Shown here in pieces: positions 8,729-18,856 of a stretch of DNA of 60,935 nt. Made by a program: the position numbers and the translations under genes. The notes beneath the pieces were generated by a model that saw only the letters and a list, made by a program, of their open reading frames with translations, was not told where the DNA came from and did not search any database. Numbering within the stretch: the stretch's first letter is position 1; each line of letters begins with the position of its first letter. Source of the DNA: Bacteroidaceae bacterium (GTDB taxonomy: Bacteria > Bacteroidota > Bacteroidia > Bacteroidales > Barnesiellaceae_A); contig JAGBHF010000053.1 of the NCBI GenBank assembly GCA_017935645.1, positions 1 to 60,935 on the forward strand, read 5' to 3'.

Positions 8729-11700
8729 TTATTTCACGATAAGTTTGAAGGTTTTACTCTCATTTTCTCGACTCATATTTACCAAGACAATGCCTTTGTA
8801 GTCGTTCAAGTCAATTACGTGTGATGCAGCACTGTCGATAAGCTGATTGTATAGTACGATACCCTCGGGAGTAGTACACAGTATATGAGTGGGTGTTGTG
8901 ATACCTGAGAGGTGGATATTGCCGTTGTCGGCATATATATCAGCGTTGTCGGCCTGAATATCCTCAACGTTGCCCGAGTAGCTGTAGAATGCCGGCTCGG
9001 ATGCGTCGAAGTATAGGATACCGTCGCCCGAGTATACAATTACGGCATATTCCTTGCCAGTGGTAAACTCGCCTTCAAAGGTTTCGTTAATGACAATGCT
9101 GTTTTCTTGAACAGCACCCGATGTGAGCAGTTCCCATACGTATCCGTCATTGTATCCGACGGTAAAGTATCGCACTTGTATGTTGCGACCACCATGGTGA
9201 CATGTAAGACGGAGTTTTTGGTATACACGACCGGTGAGATATTCGCTCAACATCATCTCAACACCTTCGGGATTGTATGCGTTGAGGTTGGCTACCGGAC
9301 CTATTTGTTCCCAATATTCACCATCCTCACTACCCTCTACGGTAAGGGTTGTAGTACCGGTAGGGCCTGAAGTGGTAATGATGAAAATAAGGTCGGTAAT
9401 GCCGTCGGGGAAGGCGCGAGTTTCAAGCACACCGTCGCCTGTAAAGAATGCTGTACCGGTAGACAACTCGACATCTCCTTCAACAACTTCCCATTCGGAG
9501 GGCGGAAAGAACATGGCTGTGTTATATACCTCGTCTGTCACCTCATAAAATTCGAGGTGGTAACGAACTGCATCTTCAACAGGAGTCCACTCTACCTCAA
9601 GAGCATTGTTGTTGACAAGACCAAACTTGGTAAACTGTGGTGTATCCAACTTACTTGCCAAATAGATTTGCCACAACCACAAGCTGCTTTGCAATTTTTC
9701 TGATGTACACACAAGTGCAATGTATACCTCTTGTCCGGCATAGGCTGAGAGGTCTACCTCTTCGGGTACTTGGTAGCCAAAGTTGTCGGCGAATGAGAAT
9801 TGTTTTACCAAGTGGAAATCCTCAATTTCGCGTGAGTGTGTCGATACATACACATCGAGCTTCTCGACAGCTGCTTGTTCGACAATACCCCGCACGAAGT
9901 ATAGGTGTCCGTTGTCGGGGACGAGCATGCGGGTCGAGATAACCCAATAGTCGGCATTGTTCCAATAGTCAAATTGGTACAAAAGCCCGTGGGTTGTGTC
10001 GTCAAATATCCATGTTGTACCATCACCGTTGTTATCGACAATTTTCCAACAATCGGGTTCGCCGTCGCTCCATGATGTAAAGTCGGCAATGTAGGGTGCT
10101 TCGGCAAGGGCACATTCGGTCTTGACTGGTATTGCTGCACCATATATAGTGCTATTGTCTTCGAGTCGCATGAAGGCTCGTACATAGTAGAGTGTGCCGG
10201 GATTAAGACCTGTTATAGTATAATTGATTGTGTTGTTTGTTGCCACAACCGATTGTGGCGAAGTGGCTATATTGGGGTTCTGGTGTGTGTCCCAGCAGAA
10301 ACCCATTTCGATGATGGCTTGATTGCTCTTTTCGATAGTAGCCGCAACCTCCAACGAGGTGTCGCGTACATTACGAGGTGATTCGGTGCGAATGATAGGA
10401 AGATCGGCAATACCGCCTTTGACTTGGAAGTAGATTACGCCATCTTCCTCTCGAATATTGGTAATAGGAGTGTTGGTGGGTTCACCTGCCCAGTTGATAG
10501 CGTTGGGGGTTGTAAAGTCGGTAAATTGAGTGTTACCTGAGCGTCCGGGATAGGTATCACCGTTGCGTGTGTTCGAGTCGTCGATACCGTCGGCAGGCTT
10601 GATGTATATACAACGGTGGCGACTATTGTTGTTGGGTGCATTGTATGACCAATATTGCTCGACCATTTCGTCGGTGTAGTCGTAGTGATAGATAAGCAAG
10701 CCATGTGCGGGAATGTGTGAGTCCCAGCCGGTCTTTTGGCGGTTCTCAAGAACAAACCACTCGTGTCCGGTACCAGCTGCACGGTTGGGTTGTGCATTGA
10801 TGTAGTATGCAACATTCTCACCCAATGAGTTGAGGCTGATATCAGCTGCTTCGTTAAGTTCAATAGGTGTGCACCATCCCATTTGTGAGCGTTCAAATGT
10901 CATCAGGTAGGGCGGTGTGCGACTCTCGTTATTGTAGCTACCCGATGCAAACATTGAGTAGTCGCCGGGATCAATACCATATCCGTCGGTGTATTGGTCG
11001 GTGTCGTAAGTGTCTTTGAGACCGAGAACATGACCAAACTCATGAGCAAACGTGCCTATACCGTCCATCTTCTCGCCACTTGCTCCAACAAACTCGGCTG
11101 AGCAACCGTAGGCATTGATAATGGTGTTGTCGATGGTGATAGAGAACTCTTCGAGAGTCCAACTGTGTGGCCACATGTCGTCACCGTTACCGGTACTTGC
11201 TTCGCTATATCCGGCATATACAACGTTCACGTTGTCCATATAGCCGTCTTTGTTGTTGTCGAATATCGAGAAGTCGAGGTCGGGGTTATTTTGTTTGGCT
11301 ATATTACAAGCATCCACAATCATGGCGCGGGGATTGCGGTCCTCACCGGTCTCTTCAGAGTTGCCGGCATAGTAGAGTTGAGGATAAGGAAGTGTGTAGG
11401 GGCCTAATACAGTAAAATGAGGGATAAATTGTCCCATAGAGTTGTCGCGGTAATAGTCCTTAACACTACCTGTTCCACCGTTTACACTATACCCTTTTTC
11501 GTTGAGCCAAATGTCGAAATCGTGATTGGTGAAGGTAAAATCCCGGTCGCTAAATCCTACGAGAATAACAAGGTACTGGCTCTCGGCAACCTCCTCTTGA
11601 GCGGCGCGTTGTGCACCGTTGCTATGATGTGTGACTTTGGGAGCTGTTACACGAGGGGCTTTGCGGGTTATTGTAGCCTCTTGTACCATTTGAGCGTGCC

Positions 11701-12025
11701 ACTTCTTGGCGGGAGCAAGAGTAGACAAGAGTTGTGCCTCTTGAGCAGTGCGATAGTCGGCATTGGTGGCTACTTGTTTGGTGAGTTTTTTATTCTCAAA
11801 GTCATAGTATTTGAAGAATCCGTCTACATCCTTTCGGATAAGATAACCATCTTGCGTGGTGGTGTAGTGGAAACTTTCGTCACCATGCAGCCTGATAGTC
11901 AATTGAGAGCCATCGGGCTGTGTGATTGTAATAGGATTGGGGTTGGCCATGATGGCATAGGCCATTGGCGCAAAACACAACGGTATTATGATTCCTAAGA
12001 TTAGCTTGCGGAGCATTGTGTTCAT
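8729..12025 (-). CDS. M6-family (InhA-like) secreted metalloprotease with T9SS sorting domain
   Basis: This 1098-residue zinc endopeptidase is predicted to be secreted. A signal peptide occupies residues 1-24 (LILGIIIPLCFA). The M6 catalytic domain follows: AHEFGHVLGLKD gives zinc ligands H328 and H332, catalytic E329 and a downstream D338, with a YSMFASG stretch near 356-362 as the met-turn region. A calcium-binding-like loop (DNNKDGYMD) is near 256-264. After the protease come an FN3-like domain (about 540-635), a cleaved-adhesin-like jelly-roll region (about 640-800) and further beta domains. The final 80 residues resemble a T9SS sorting domain ending KTFKLIVK. This arrangement is like that of secreted proteases of periodontal and gut Bacteroidales. 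It probably degrades host or dietary proteins; the substrate cannot be read from sequence. It precedes the giant adhesin-like gene by 17 bp. Confidence 0.92.
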   Translation of the reverse strand: MNTMLRKLILGIIIPLCFAPMAYAIMANPNPITITQPDGSQLTIRLHGDESFHYTTTQDGYLIRKDVDGFFKYYDFENKKLTKQVATNADYRTAQEAQLLSTLAPAKKWHAQMVQEATITRKAPRVTAPKVTHHSNGAQRAAQEEVAESQYLVILVGFSDRDFTFTNHDFDIWLNEKGYSVNGGTGSVKDYYRDNSMGQFIPHFTVLGPYTLPYPQLYYAGNSEETGEDRNPRAMIVDACNIAKQNNPDLDFSIFDNNKDGYMDNVNVVYAGYSEASTGNGDDMWPHSWTLEEFSITIDNTIINAYGCSAEFVGASGEKMDGIGTFAHEFGHVLGLKDTYDTDQYTDGYGIDPGDYSMFASGSYNNESRTPPYLMTFERSQMGWCTPIELNEAADISLNSLGENVAYYINAQPNRAAGTGHEWFVLENRQKTGWDSHIPAHGLLIYHYDYTDEMVEQYWSYNAPNNNSRHRCIYIKPADGIDDSNTRNGDTYPGRSGNTQFTDFTTPNAINWAGEPTNTPITNIREEDGVIYFQVKGGIADLPIIRTESPRNVRDTSLEVAATIEKSNQAIIEMGFCWDTHQNPNIATSPQSVVATNNTINYTITGLNPGTLYYVRAFMRLEDNSTIYGAAIPVKTECALAEAPYIADFTSWSDGEPDCWKIVDNNGDGTTWIFDDTTHGLLYQFDYWNNADYWVISTRMLVPDNGHLYFVRGIVEQAAVEKLDVYVSTHSREIEDFHLVKQFSFADNFGYQVPEEVDLSAYAGQEVYIALVCTSEKLQSSLWLWQIYLASKLDTPQFTKFGLVNNNALEVEWTPVEDAVRYHLEFYEVTDEVYNTAMFFPPSEWEVVEGDVELSTGTAFFTGDGVLETRAFPDGITDLIFIITTSGPTGTTTLTVEGSEDGEYWEQIGPVANLNAYNPEGVEMMLSEYLTGRVYQKLRLTCHHGGRNIQVRYFTVGYNDGYVWELLTSGAVQENSIVINETFEGEFTTGKEYAVIVYSGDGILYFDASEPAFYSYSGNVEDIQADNADIYADNGNIHLSGITTPTHILCTTPEGIVLYNQLIDSAASHVIDLNDYKGIVLVNMSRENESKTFKLIVK

Positions 12026-12055
12026 ACGATTGGAGTATTATGTGTTTAATATTAA

Positions 12056-12098
12056 TTTCAAAAATGAGTTGAGCACAATTGCTTGCACTCAACTCATT
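12056..12098 (-). terminator. Terminator of the 1061-residue T9SS cargo gene
   Basis: A perfect 11-bp stem (AATGAGTTGAG with CTCAACTCATT) closes a 14-base loop. On the minus strand it is followed by TTTTTGAAATT. It lies between two cargo genes, so the upstream gene may be partly insulated from the M6 protease gene. Confidence 0.8.
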
Positions 12099-12104
12099 GG
12101 GTAT

Positions 12105-15100
12105 TTATCGGATAGCGATTTTGCTGATTTGGTTGCCCACTTTCACTATGTAAATGCCTTGTTCAAGGTTGAATGTGGCATGGTCATACACGGCTTGTGA
12201 TGCGACAATCTTACCGGTGATGTCACATATAACTACGTTGGTGCGAGTGTTATTGGCTGTTACAACGACATTGTTGCCCATTACGCGCACTTGTGTGTCT
12301 TGTGCAACGCCTTCAATGCCCGAGTATTTTCCGCTTACGGTAACGGTAATTTCGTTGTAGATGGCATCGAGCTTGAGTAGATAAGTACCTTTGGTAGTAA
12401 CGTCGTAAGAGAGAATGTAACATTCGTCGGTATAGGTCGATGTAGCCAAGGCATACTCACTGTCGCAGTTCTCATACATGCTCATGCTGAAGTAGTCATT
12501 GTAGCTTTGTGACTTAATAGAGAACTCTCCGGGCTCCAAGTCGATGCTGTACCAAACAGGGTTGTTGCGACTTGCTCCGGCGGGAAGTGTAACTTCACCG
12601 GATGTAATGGCAATGGGTGTGGTACAAGATTCGCCGGGAAGAAGGTCGGCTGTCTTGATAGTAAGTTTTCTGTCACTTTGAGCTGTGAGGGTCAATACTC
12701 TGATGTACAATACATCATCCTTTGATGCAACGAAGCTGCCCTCGAAGTAGCTGGTGCTTGCGTTGGTTTGAATGATTTCGGTACCATATTCGTTGCAGTC
12801 AGTCAATACTCTTACACTTGAGTAGCTTGATGTGTAAGTTGTTTCATCGTATATTGACTCGTATGCGATATTGGCACTGATTGTCACTTTGCAATCTCTG
12901 TCAACTACATATTTGAACCAATATTTACCGGCATTCTCAGGTATGTCGCTTATACCTTCGAGCACATCAATGGCTGTCTCGCATGATTCGCCTATTTGGT
13001 AGCTCTCTTCGCTGAGGAAGAATGTTGTGGCGTCTTCGATGTTGGTAAACTTGATGATGCATTTTTCTCCGGTTATCATTTCGCATTTGTTGATATTGGC
13101 TATCTTGGTGGCTTGGTAAGAGCCGTCCCATGAATTACAACCGCGAAGGAATGTCACTCCGATAATAACATCGGTATCGATAACCAGCCAACCTGTTTGT
13201 GTAGCAGTATAGCTGTAGTAGTATTCGTTTGACGCGGGAAGTGTATTTTCGCCTTTGATAGCATCTACTGCATTGTCGCAAGTAGTACCTTCCTGGATGT
13301 CCTCAAAAGTTGCGGTAAATGCAAATGAGTTTAAGCCTTCGCGACAAGTCCATTCAATGATGTAATTTTCGCCACCATTTACTTGCGCCTTGGCATAGTT
13401 GCTACCATTGGCTAAGGTTGAATACGAGTTTTCTTCGGCATAGATGCTCACACCTGTTTCGGCGTTGGTTATACCGGCTGCTTGAGCATCTACAATCAAG
13501 AATTTATTGGCTCCCTCGGGTGCAGTTATACGGTAGTAATATTTGCCATTATAGAGGGGGGTAGTTACAGCTTGTCCTGCTTTGATAATGATAGGATTAT
13601 TGATTAAATCACCCTCTTTATCGGCTTCGGTTATGATATTAAAGTTCTCTTCAGTAGCGGTCGCTTCGGTCTTTTCGATATTGATGAGGTAGCTGTTGCC
13701 GGTGTATACGGCAGTGCGCATTGCGAAGTAACCGTCAATCGATTCATTTGCACTATATGCGTTGCAGTCGCTCCATACACTGAGGCTTCCGCCTGCAAGG
13801 CTACACTCCGATGAAATTATCATGTAGCCGGTTGTCTCGGCATAGTATTTATACCAATATGAACCTGCTTCCTTGGGCAATACGTTGGTTGCTGCACCGT
13901 CGAATGGCATGTCGCAAGAGAGACCTTTGACGGGATGAGAAAGTGAAACAGACACGAACAAGGGGTTGTATGATTGAATACGGAAGATGTAAGTATTTCC
14001 GGCAACAACCTCATATTTACCTATGTATTTACCATTGACGTATCCTACCGATACACTTTCGCCGGTTGTGCTCTCACAACCTATTTGCGCTGTACACGAT
14101 GATACACTTCCGGTAAATGTCATCTCCAACAATCCGCTCTCTTCACAAGTGTATGAAAGATATGTGTCGATAGATGAATATCCTTCTTTGTGACAGGGTA
14201 CAAAAGTGTTGCCTTCGCCAATGGCGATAGCGTCGTCGCAGGTCTTACCGCCGTCGGTGTTGGCATCTATTAATGCAATGGTAAATTCAACAGCGGTGAT
14301 GTTATAGCCGCCTACTTCCAAGATCACTTCCTGACCGGGATAGACGGGGTATGATGTTGATGTGTAGTCGCTTGAGTAGATACCCGAAATATAGGAGCCG
14401 GCCAAATCTTTCATGCTACTTCTTACGTTTTGGTCGGTCGAACTGAATTGTACCAACTTGCCTTGGGTTGCAGGGGCTGTGTATTTGTAATATACAATGT
14501 TGTTACCACTTGTAGCTTCTTCAAATGTGTAGCTGTTCTTTCCCTCGGTCAATTCGATAGCGGTTTCGGCTGTAGTACCGGGTGCGGGGTGAGTAACCTT
14601 AGCCGACATCAGGATGGGTGAAGAGTTCAACTCCATACGGAAGATATAAGTGTTACCGGCAACTACACTGACCCTGCTCGAATAATTGCCGTTGTTGTAT
14701 GATGCTGCCAATGTCGTAGGTGTAGAGTCTTCGCAATTATCCATTACTTGTATGGTATTTACCGAACTTGACATGTTCAACTCCAATATACCATCCTCGT
14801 TGCAAGTATAGGTAGCAAACGTGGGGTGATAGCTGTATGTGTCCATGTCGTAGTAGCTGGGTATATATGTGTCTTTATCGGTGAGAATGATGGCGTCATT
14901 GCAAGTAGCACCGCCGTCGGTATCGGCATCGCTAATGGCAATGCCGAATGTTACTGATGTTCCACTATATGAATATATCTTAAAATATAGGGTCTCTCCA
15001 CCTTTTACGGGGTAAGCATATCCGTTGCTCAAGTATACGCCGCTTACGTAGGTCGATCCGTCGGTTGTGACATCGCAATACACCGAGTAGTCGGCTCGTG

Positions 15101-15290
15101 TAAAGGTAATGAGCTTGTCTTGGCTCTCGGGGGCAGTATATTTGTAATATACCGATACGTTGCTACTTGACTCATCTGTGTAGGTGATGTTTTCACCCTC
15201 TACAAGAGGAAGGGCGGTTTCGATTGATGATTGAGAGTATCCACTCCACAAGGTACACATAAGTACCACTAATAGTAAGAAACGCTTCAT
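12105..15290 (-). CDS. Large secreted repeat protein with T9SS sorting domain
   Basis: This 1061-residue exported protein has an unknown function. A signal peptide (MKRFLLLVVLMCTLWSGYS) leaves Gln as the likely first mature residue. The N-terminal half is two tandem blocks of about 220 residues (about 22-240 and 241-455). Both carry VYYKYTAP, DTDGG/NTDGG followed by CDDAI or CNDAI, and VVAGNTYIFR, so they arose by duplication. Shorter beta modules follow, each with a CETAI/CDNAV-type start and a YWYKYY/YWFKYV-type strand, resembling pre-peptidase C-terminal (PPC)-like domains. The last 70 or so residues form a T9SS sorting domain (ICDITGKIV, QGIYIVKV). There is no enzymatic motif. The regular Cys-containing repeats suggest a surface or matrix role. 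It is first in the minus-strand cargo cluster. Confidence 0.88.
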   Translation of the reverse strand: MKRFLLLVVLMCTLWSGYSQSSIETALPLVEGENITYTDESSSNVSVYYKYTAPESQDKLITFTRADYSVYCDVTTDGSTYVSGVYLSNGYAYPVKGGETLYFKIYSYSGTSVTFGIAISDADTDGGATCNDAIILTDKDTYIPSYYDMDTYSYHPTFATYTCNEDGILELNMSSSVNTIQVMDNCEDSTPTTLAASYNNGNYSSRVSVVAGNTYIFRMELNSSPILMSAKVTHPAPGTTAETAIELTEGKNSYTFEEATSGNNIVYYKYTAPATQGKLVQFSSTDQNVRSSMKDLAGSYISGIYSSDYTSTSYPVYPGQEVILEVGGYNITAVEFTIALIDANTDGGKTCDDAIAIGEGNTFVPCHKEGYSSIDTYLSYTCEESGLLEMTFTGSVSSCTAQIGCESTTGESVSVGYVNGKYIGKYEVVAGNTYIFRIQSYNPLFVSVSLSHPVKGLSCDMPFDGAATNVLPKEAGSYWYKYYAETTGYMIISSECSLAGGSLSVWSDCNAYSANESIDGYFAMRTAVYTGNSYLINIEKTEATATEENFNIITEADKEGDLINNPIIIKAGQAVTTPLYNGKYYYRITAPEGANKFLIVDAQAAGITNAETGVSIYAEENSYSTLANGSNYAKAQVNGGENYIIEWTCREGLNSFAFTATFEDIQEGTTCDNAVDAIKGENTLPASNEYYYSYTATQTGWLVIDTDVIIGVTFLRGCNSWDGSYQATKIANINKCEMITGEKCIIKFTNIEDATTFFLSEESYQIGESCETAIDVLEGISDIPENAGKYWFKYVVDRDCKVTISANIAYESIYDETTYTSSYSSVRVLTDCNEYGTEIIQTNASTSYFEGSFVASKDDVLYIRVLTLTAQSDRKLTIKTADLLPGESCTTPIAITSGEVTLPAGASRNNPVWYSIDLEPGEFSIKSQSYNDYFSMSMYENCDSEYALATSTYTDECYILSYDVTTKGTYLLKLDAIYNEITVTVSGKYSGIEGVAQDTQVRVMGNNVVVTANNTRTNVVICDITGKIVASQAVYDHATFNLEQGIYIVKVGNQISKIAIR

Positions 15291-15436
15291 GATATAAGAT
15301 TTATTATGGTTTATTTGTTTCTAATAGGTTGTTTTTAATGCCAACAAGGGTGTGGCGTGTTATTTCTTTTGCAAGTATAGGAATTTTATATAACAAACGC
15401 AATATTTAGTAGGGGATAAAAAGGGGATATAGGTAA

Positions 15437-15470
15437 TAAAAAAACAGCGATACAAAGCCTGTGTCGCTGT
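15437..15470 (-). terminator. Terminator of the TPR/HTH regulator gene
   Basis: On the minus strand ACAGCGACACA pairs with TGTATCGCTGT (one G-T pair) across a five-base loop and is followed by seven T residues. It lies about 35 bp beyond the stop codon at 15506. This is one of the clearest intrinsic terminators in the window. Confidence 0.9.
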
Positions 15471-15505
15471 TGGTGCAAAAAAAACATCCCCTTTTGCAAT
15501 ATTTT

Positions 15506-17128
15506 CTATGCAAGTGTGCTGAGATATGAAAACAATGCTTTTGTGTTCTCAAAACCCATCTTTTTGGCGAGTTGTTGTCGTTTTTTCTTGCAATATTCGG
15601 GGGTAATACTCAGTACTGAGGCAATCTCTTTGGTGCTAAGATTGATGTAAATGAGTGAAAGAAATCGAATTTCGTTGGCGGTAAGTTCGGGGTGCTTGTC
15701 GCGCAGAGCGGCAATGAAGGCATCGTTGCGTTGCTCGAAGTAGGTCGAGAAGTCTTGCCATGCTTCATTGTTGTCGATGGCTCGTTGCAGTTGTGATACG
15801 GTTTGTTTAAGAGCGGTGTTGTTTGTCTCCTTGAAGTATTGCGACTTGGATAGTTCCTCGACAATGTTTGTTACAATATCGTTGCGGTTGGCAACAATCA
15901 TAGCTTTGGACATCAGTTCTTTGTCGCGCAATTCTATTTCGTGTTTGTAGCGTTCTTCCTCAAGTAGTGCTTGGGTGCGTTGCTCTTCGAGTTGTTTCTG
16001 AAGAAGTTGATGTTGTTGTTTCTCGCGCTCAATGTTGAGTTGCGAAATCTCTTTTTCTTGTCTGTTTTTAATAATCTGGTTGATAAGAGCCCATGCCAAT
16101 ATGAAAGATGCCAAGATACCCATTCCCAGTACGATGTAGCTTGTGCGCGTGCGCAATCGATACTCTTCGAGTTCATTTTCACGTCGCAATAGTTCTATTT
16201 GCGTGTTGGCATTCTCAAATTGTTGTGCCTCTTGAATGTTTCTTATCGAGTCGGTTGCTTGTATAGCCGAGTCTTTGTAGGTGTAGGCAAGCTTGTAACG
16301 TTGTGTTTTGTAATATACATCGGCCAGTGTTTCGTATAATTTTCGTCTCTCCTCGATGCTGATGGCTCGTTGTAGTGCTTGGCGGCAATAATGAATGGCC
16401 GAGTCATAGTCTTTGATATCGACCATTGTTTGTACAAGGACTAACAGGGCTGCCGTTTCGATAGAGCTCTGTTGCAATGCTATTGCTTTATTGAGTATTT
16501 GTAGTGCTTTTTGATAAGCCTCTTCATATCGACCATTTTTACAATAGTAGTTGGCTTTGATGATTTGCAATTCAAGGCTGTCTTTGGGTGTATTGACAAA
16601 CATCTTTTCGGCGATAGCGATGTACTCGGCAGTCTGTTCAAGTCGGTCGAGGCTTAGAGATATATTAGCGATATTCATGGCGCATCCACCAATAAATAGG
16701 CTGTCGCCACTCTCTACCGCCGATTTATAAGCCAGGGTGCACTGTTCAAGAGCCTCTTCAAACCGATTGTCGAGCATGTACACACCGGCCATGTTGTTGA
16801 TTACACTCATTTCGTAGCGCTTGTCTAAGCGGTCGACAGCTATCCTGTAGGCTTCGGAGAGGTTGTTGAGTGAGGTGTGATAGTCGGTCAACTCGGCATA
16901 GTTGATACCTATGTTGGTGTATATCCAGAATAGCTGTTCATAGGCACTCTTTTGCGTGGCTATATCTTCGGCTTGTGAGAGCAACTCCAACGAGTGAAAA
17001 TAGTCTTTCTCGTCCGATGCTTTGATGGCTTGTTGTAACAGGCTGTCACACAACTCAATGCTCTGTGCCGATAGAGTTGTTGCCAATAATAGGTGTATAT
17101 ATAAAAGTATATGCCGAAATTTTATCAT
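15506..17128 (-). CDS. Membrane-anchored TPR protein with C-terminal LuxR-like HTH
   Basis: This 540-residue protein is a likely transcription regulator with an extracytoplasmic sensor half. A signal-like hydrophobic start (residues 7-21) precedes six or more TPR helices (about 25-300). A single transmembrane helix (about 330-349, YIVLGMGILASFILAWALI) leads to a basic and glutamate-rich coiled coil (about 350-410). The last 60 residues (LTANEIRFL ... STKEIASVL ... KKKRQQLAKKMG) read as a LuxR/GerE-type helix-turn-helix. This layout is known from Bacteroidetes regulators. There is no kinase or receiver domain, so signalling must run through the coiled coil. It lies 12 bp downstream of the polytopic membrane protein gene and next to the T9SS cargo cluster. 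Control of those genes is only a guess from position. Confidence 0.8.
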   Translation of the reverse strand: MIKFRHILLYIHLLLATTLSAQSIELCDSLLQQAIKASDEKDYFHSLELLSQAEDIATQKSAYEQLFWIYTNIGINYAELTDYHTSLNNLSEAYRIAVDRLDKRYEMSVINNMAGVYMLDNRFEEALEQCTLAYKSAVESGDSLFIGGCAMNIANISLSLDRLEQTAEYIAIAEKMFVNTPKDSLELQIIKANYYCKNGRYEEAYQKALQILNKAIALQQSSIETAALLVLVQTMVDIKDYDSAIHYCRQALQRAISIEERRKLYETLADVYYKTQRYKLAYTYKDSAIQATDSIRNIQEAQQFENANTQIELLRRENELEEYRLRTRTSYIVLGMGILASFILAWALINQIIKNRQEKEISQLNIEREKQQHQLLQKQLEEQRTQALLEEERYKHEIELRDKELMSKAMIVANRNDIVTNIVEELSKSQYFKETNNTALKQTVSQLQRAIDNNEAWQDFSTYFEQRNDAFIAALRDKHPELTANEIRFLSLIYINLSTKEIASVLSITPEYCKKKRQQLAKKMGFENTKALFSYLSTLA

Positions 17129-17140
17129 CTTATTGTGGGC

Positions 17141-18856
17141 TTATTTATTACCTATAATTATGTCGAGTAGGTCGGGGTGTTGCATGCGCATATATGTGTC
17201 GTTGTCGACATATACATTGGCGTTGTCGGGTATGTGTATACAGTGGATTGTTGTGTCGGGCAGTAGTTGTTCGTCGTTGCCCAATTCCTCAAATGCGATA
17301 CCTCTCTCTTGCAACTTATGGTTGAATGAGGGTGACTCTATGAGGTGATATACCTTAACGGTAGATTGTGGTGTGATGGCGTGGTATAGACCTCCCAATC
17401 GTTGTGTAAAAGCACCTCCGGCTATGATTGTAGTGGCGCAACAGAGTAGTTGTGTGGTGACAAGCAGTGTGTAGAGGATGCAGCGTAGGCGTTGCAACAA
17501 GGGCGAGAGGGCTTGGCTCTGTTCGGTGTATAGTAGGAGTATCACGGGTACAGCCCACAGAAAAGGGATGTAGCGCATCCACCACGACTGCTCGAAGATA
17601 AAGCATGCGACCAAAAGGAGTAGTGATATACCTATAAAGGTTGTTGCTCGCGACTTGTTGAGTGTCAACCGGCTCTTCTCCTTGTAAAAAGTGTATGTTG
17701 CAAAGAGTATGGATGCAAACAATGTGTATCCGAAGAAAGGCCCGAGTCCGGCTATGCGACCTTCGTGTGATATGTAATAGTCATGTAGCGAGTCGTTGAT
17801 AATGGGTATCCATATACCTGTTCCTTGCGCATTGTAGAAGAGTGAACGCAACCAATTGCTCAAGCGATTGCCATTGGCGTATAGTTCGGGTGTATTACCA
17901 CTCATGATGTCGGTATCGCTACCCATAAGCGGGTAAAATGGGTTGCCCCAGCCCATAGTGTTGGTGACGTAAGGATGAAAGCCTATCACACCAAATCCTA
18001 TTATAAACAAGATAATGGATAGGGTTATGAGGCGATAACTCAACTTGCACCTGCCCGATATAAAATACCAGACTATAGCGGTGGCAATAGTAAGGAAAAC
18101 GTAAAATGCTACAGTAAACTTGGTCGATGCTGCCAATAGGGTGGTGATGATGAGCAAGCACCACGATAGAGGGGTATTGTAGCGGTATATTGTTATAAGT
18201 GAAATGATAGCCAGTAGCATAAATGTGTACATGGCGTAGTCGATATAATAGATATAGGCTTGTCTTATCACCACGGGACACAATGTTAATAGCAGTGTGA
18301 ATAGCAGCACTTTGCGGGTAGAGTGCTCGTGAAACTCACGACGTAAAAAGCTGTATGTGATATATATCGATGCAACAATAAGCATGATATTAACTCCTTT
18401 TCCGCTCTCTATGCGATTGAAGAAGATTGCTATGGTAGAAGCCGATATTTCAATAGCTTTGGCGTAGTGTGTGCTCCAGAATGAACTGAACTCTTCGGGG
18501 TGATAGATGGGGTTGCACCCCATTATCATATCGACAATACCGCCTTGATGATAGGTATTACCATCGTAGCTGTTGTCGTAGAGCATGCTTGCTGATAGGA
18601 GTGCGAAAGCGATTGATAGCAAGGTGTATAGATAGTATCGCAAATGTGCATGAGGTTTATAGCCTTTTCCGATTATAAGAAGATGCCCTATAACAAGTGT
18701 TGTGATGACAGCGACCGGAAACATCCACACCCCCACACTCCCACCAAAGATGAAAGCAGTTGTGGCTAATAGAAGTGATAGAAAAGGGATAAGCAGAAGA
18801 CTTAATCCACATATCTCAACCTCGTTGGTGGTGGGTTTTAGATGCTTGATGTTCAT
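17141..18856 (-). CDS. Polytopic membrane protein, possible GT-C type glycosyltransferase
   Basis: This 571-residue integral membrane protein has about 11-13 hydrophobic helices and a soluble C-terminal tail of roughly 80 residues. Near residue 93 an extracytoplasmic loop carries YDGNTYHQ, reminiscent of the acidic motif in the first periplasmic loop of GT-C lipid-dependent glycosyltransferases (ArnT/PMT-like). Helices with [11 protein letters not shown] and [10 protein letters not shown] follow, also usual in that fold. The start codon overlaps the rnhB stop (ATGA), indicating translational coupling. A lipid-linked sugar transferase acting on envelope glycans is the best inference; the family name is uncertain. 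It could also be an unclassified membrane protein. Confidence 0.6.
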   Translation of the reverse strand: MNIKHLKPTTNEVEICGLSLLLIPFLSLLLATTAFIFGGSVGVWMFPVAVITTLVIGHLLIIGKGYKPHAHLRYYLYTLLSIAFALLSASMLYDNSYDGNTYHQGGIVDMIMGCNPIYHPEEFSSFWSTHYAKAIEISASTIAIFFNRIESGKGVNIMLIVASIYITYSFLRREFHEHSTRKVLLFTLLLTLCPVVIRQAYIYYIDYAMYTFMLLAIISLITIYRYNTPLSWCLLIITTLLAASTKFTVAFYVFLTIATAIVWYFISGRCKLSYRLITLSIILFIIGFGVIGFHPYVTNTMGWGNPFYPLMGSDTDIMSGNTPELYANGNRLSNWLRSLFYNAQGTGIWIPIINDSLHDYYISHEGRIAGLGPFFGYTLFASILFATYTFYKEKSRLTLNKSRATTFIGISLLLLVACFIFEQSWWMRYIPFLWAVPVILLLYTEQSQALSPLLQRLRCILYTLLVTTQLLCCATTIIAGGAFTQRLGGLYHAITPQSTVKVYHLIESPSFNHKLQERGIAFEELGNDEQLLPDTTIHCIHIPDNANVYVDNDTYMRMQHPDLLDIIIGNK

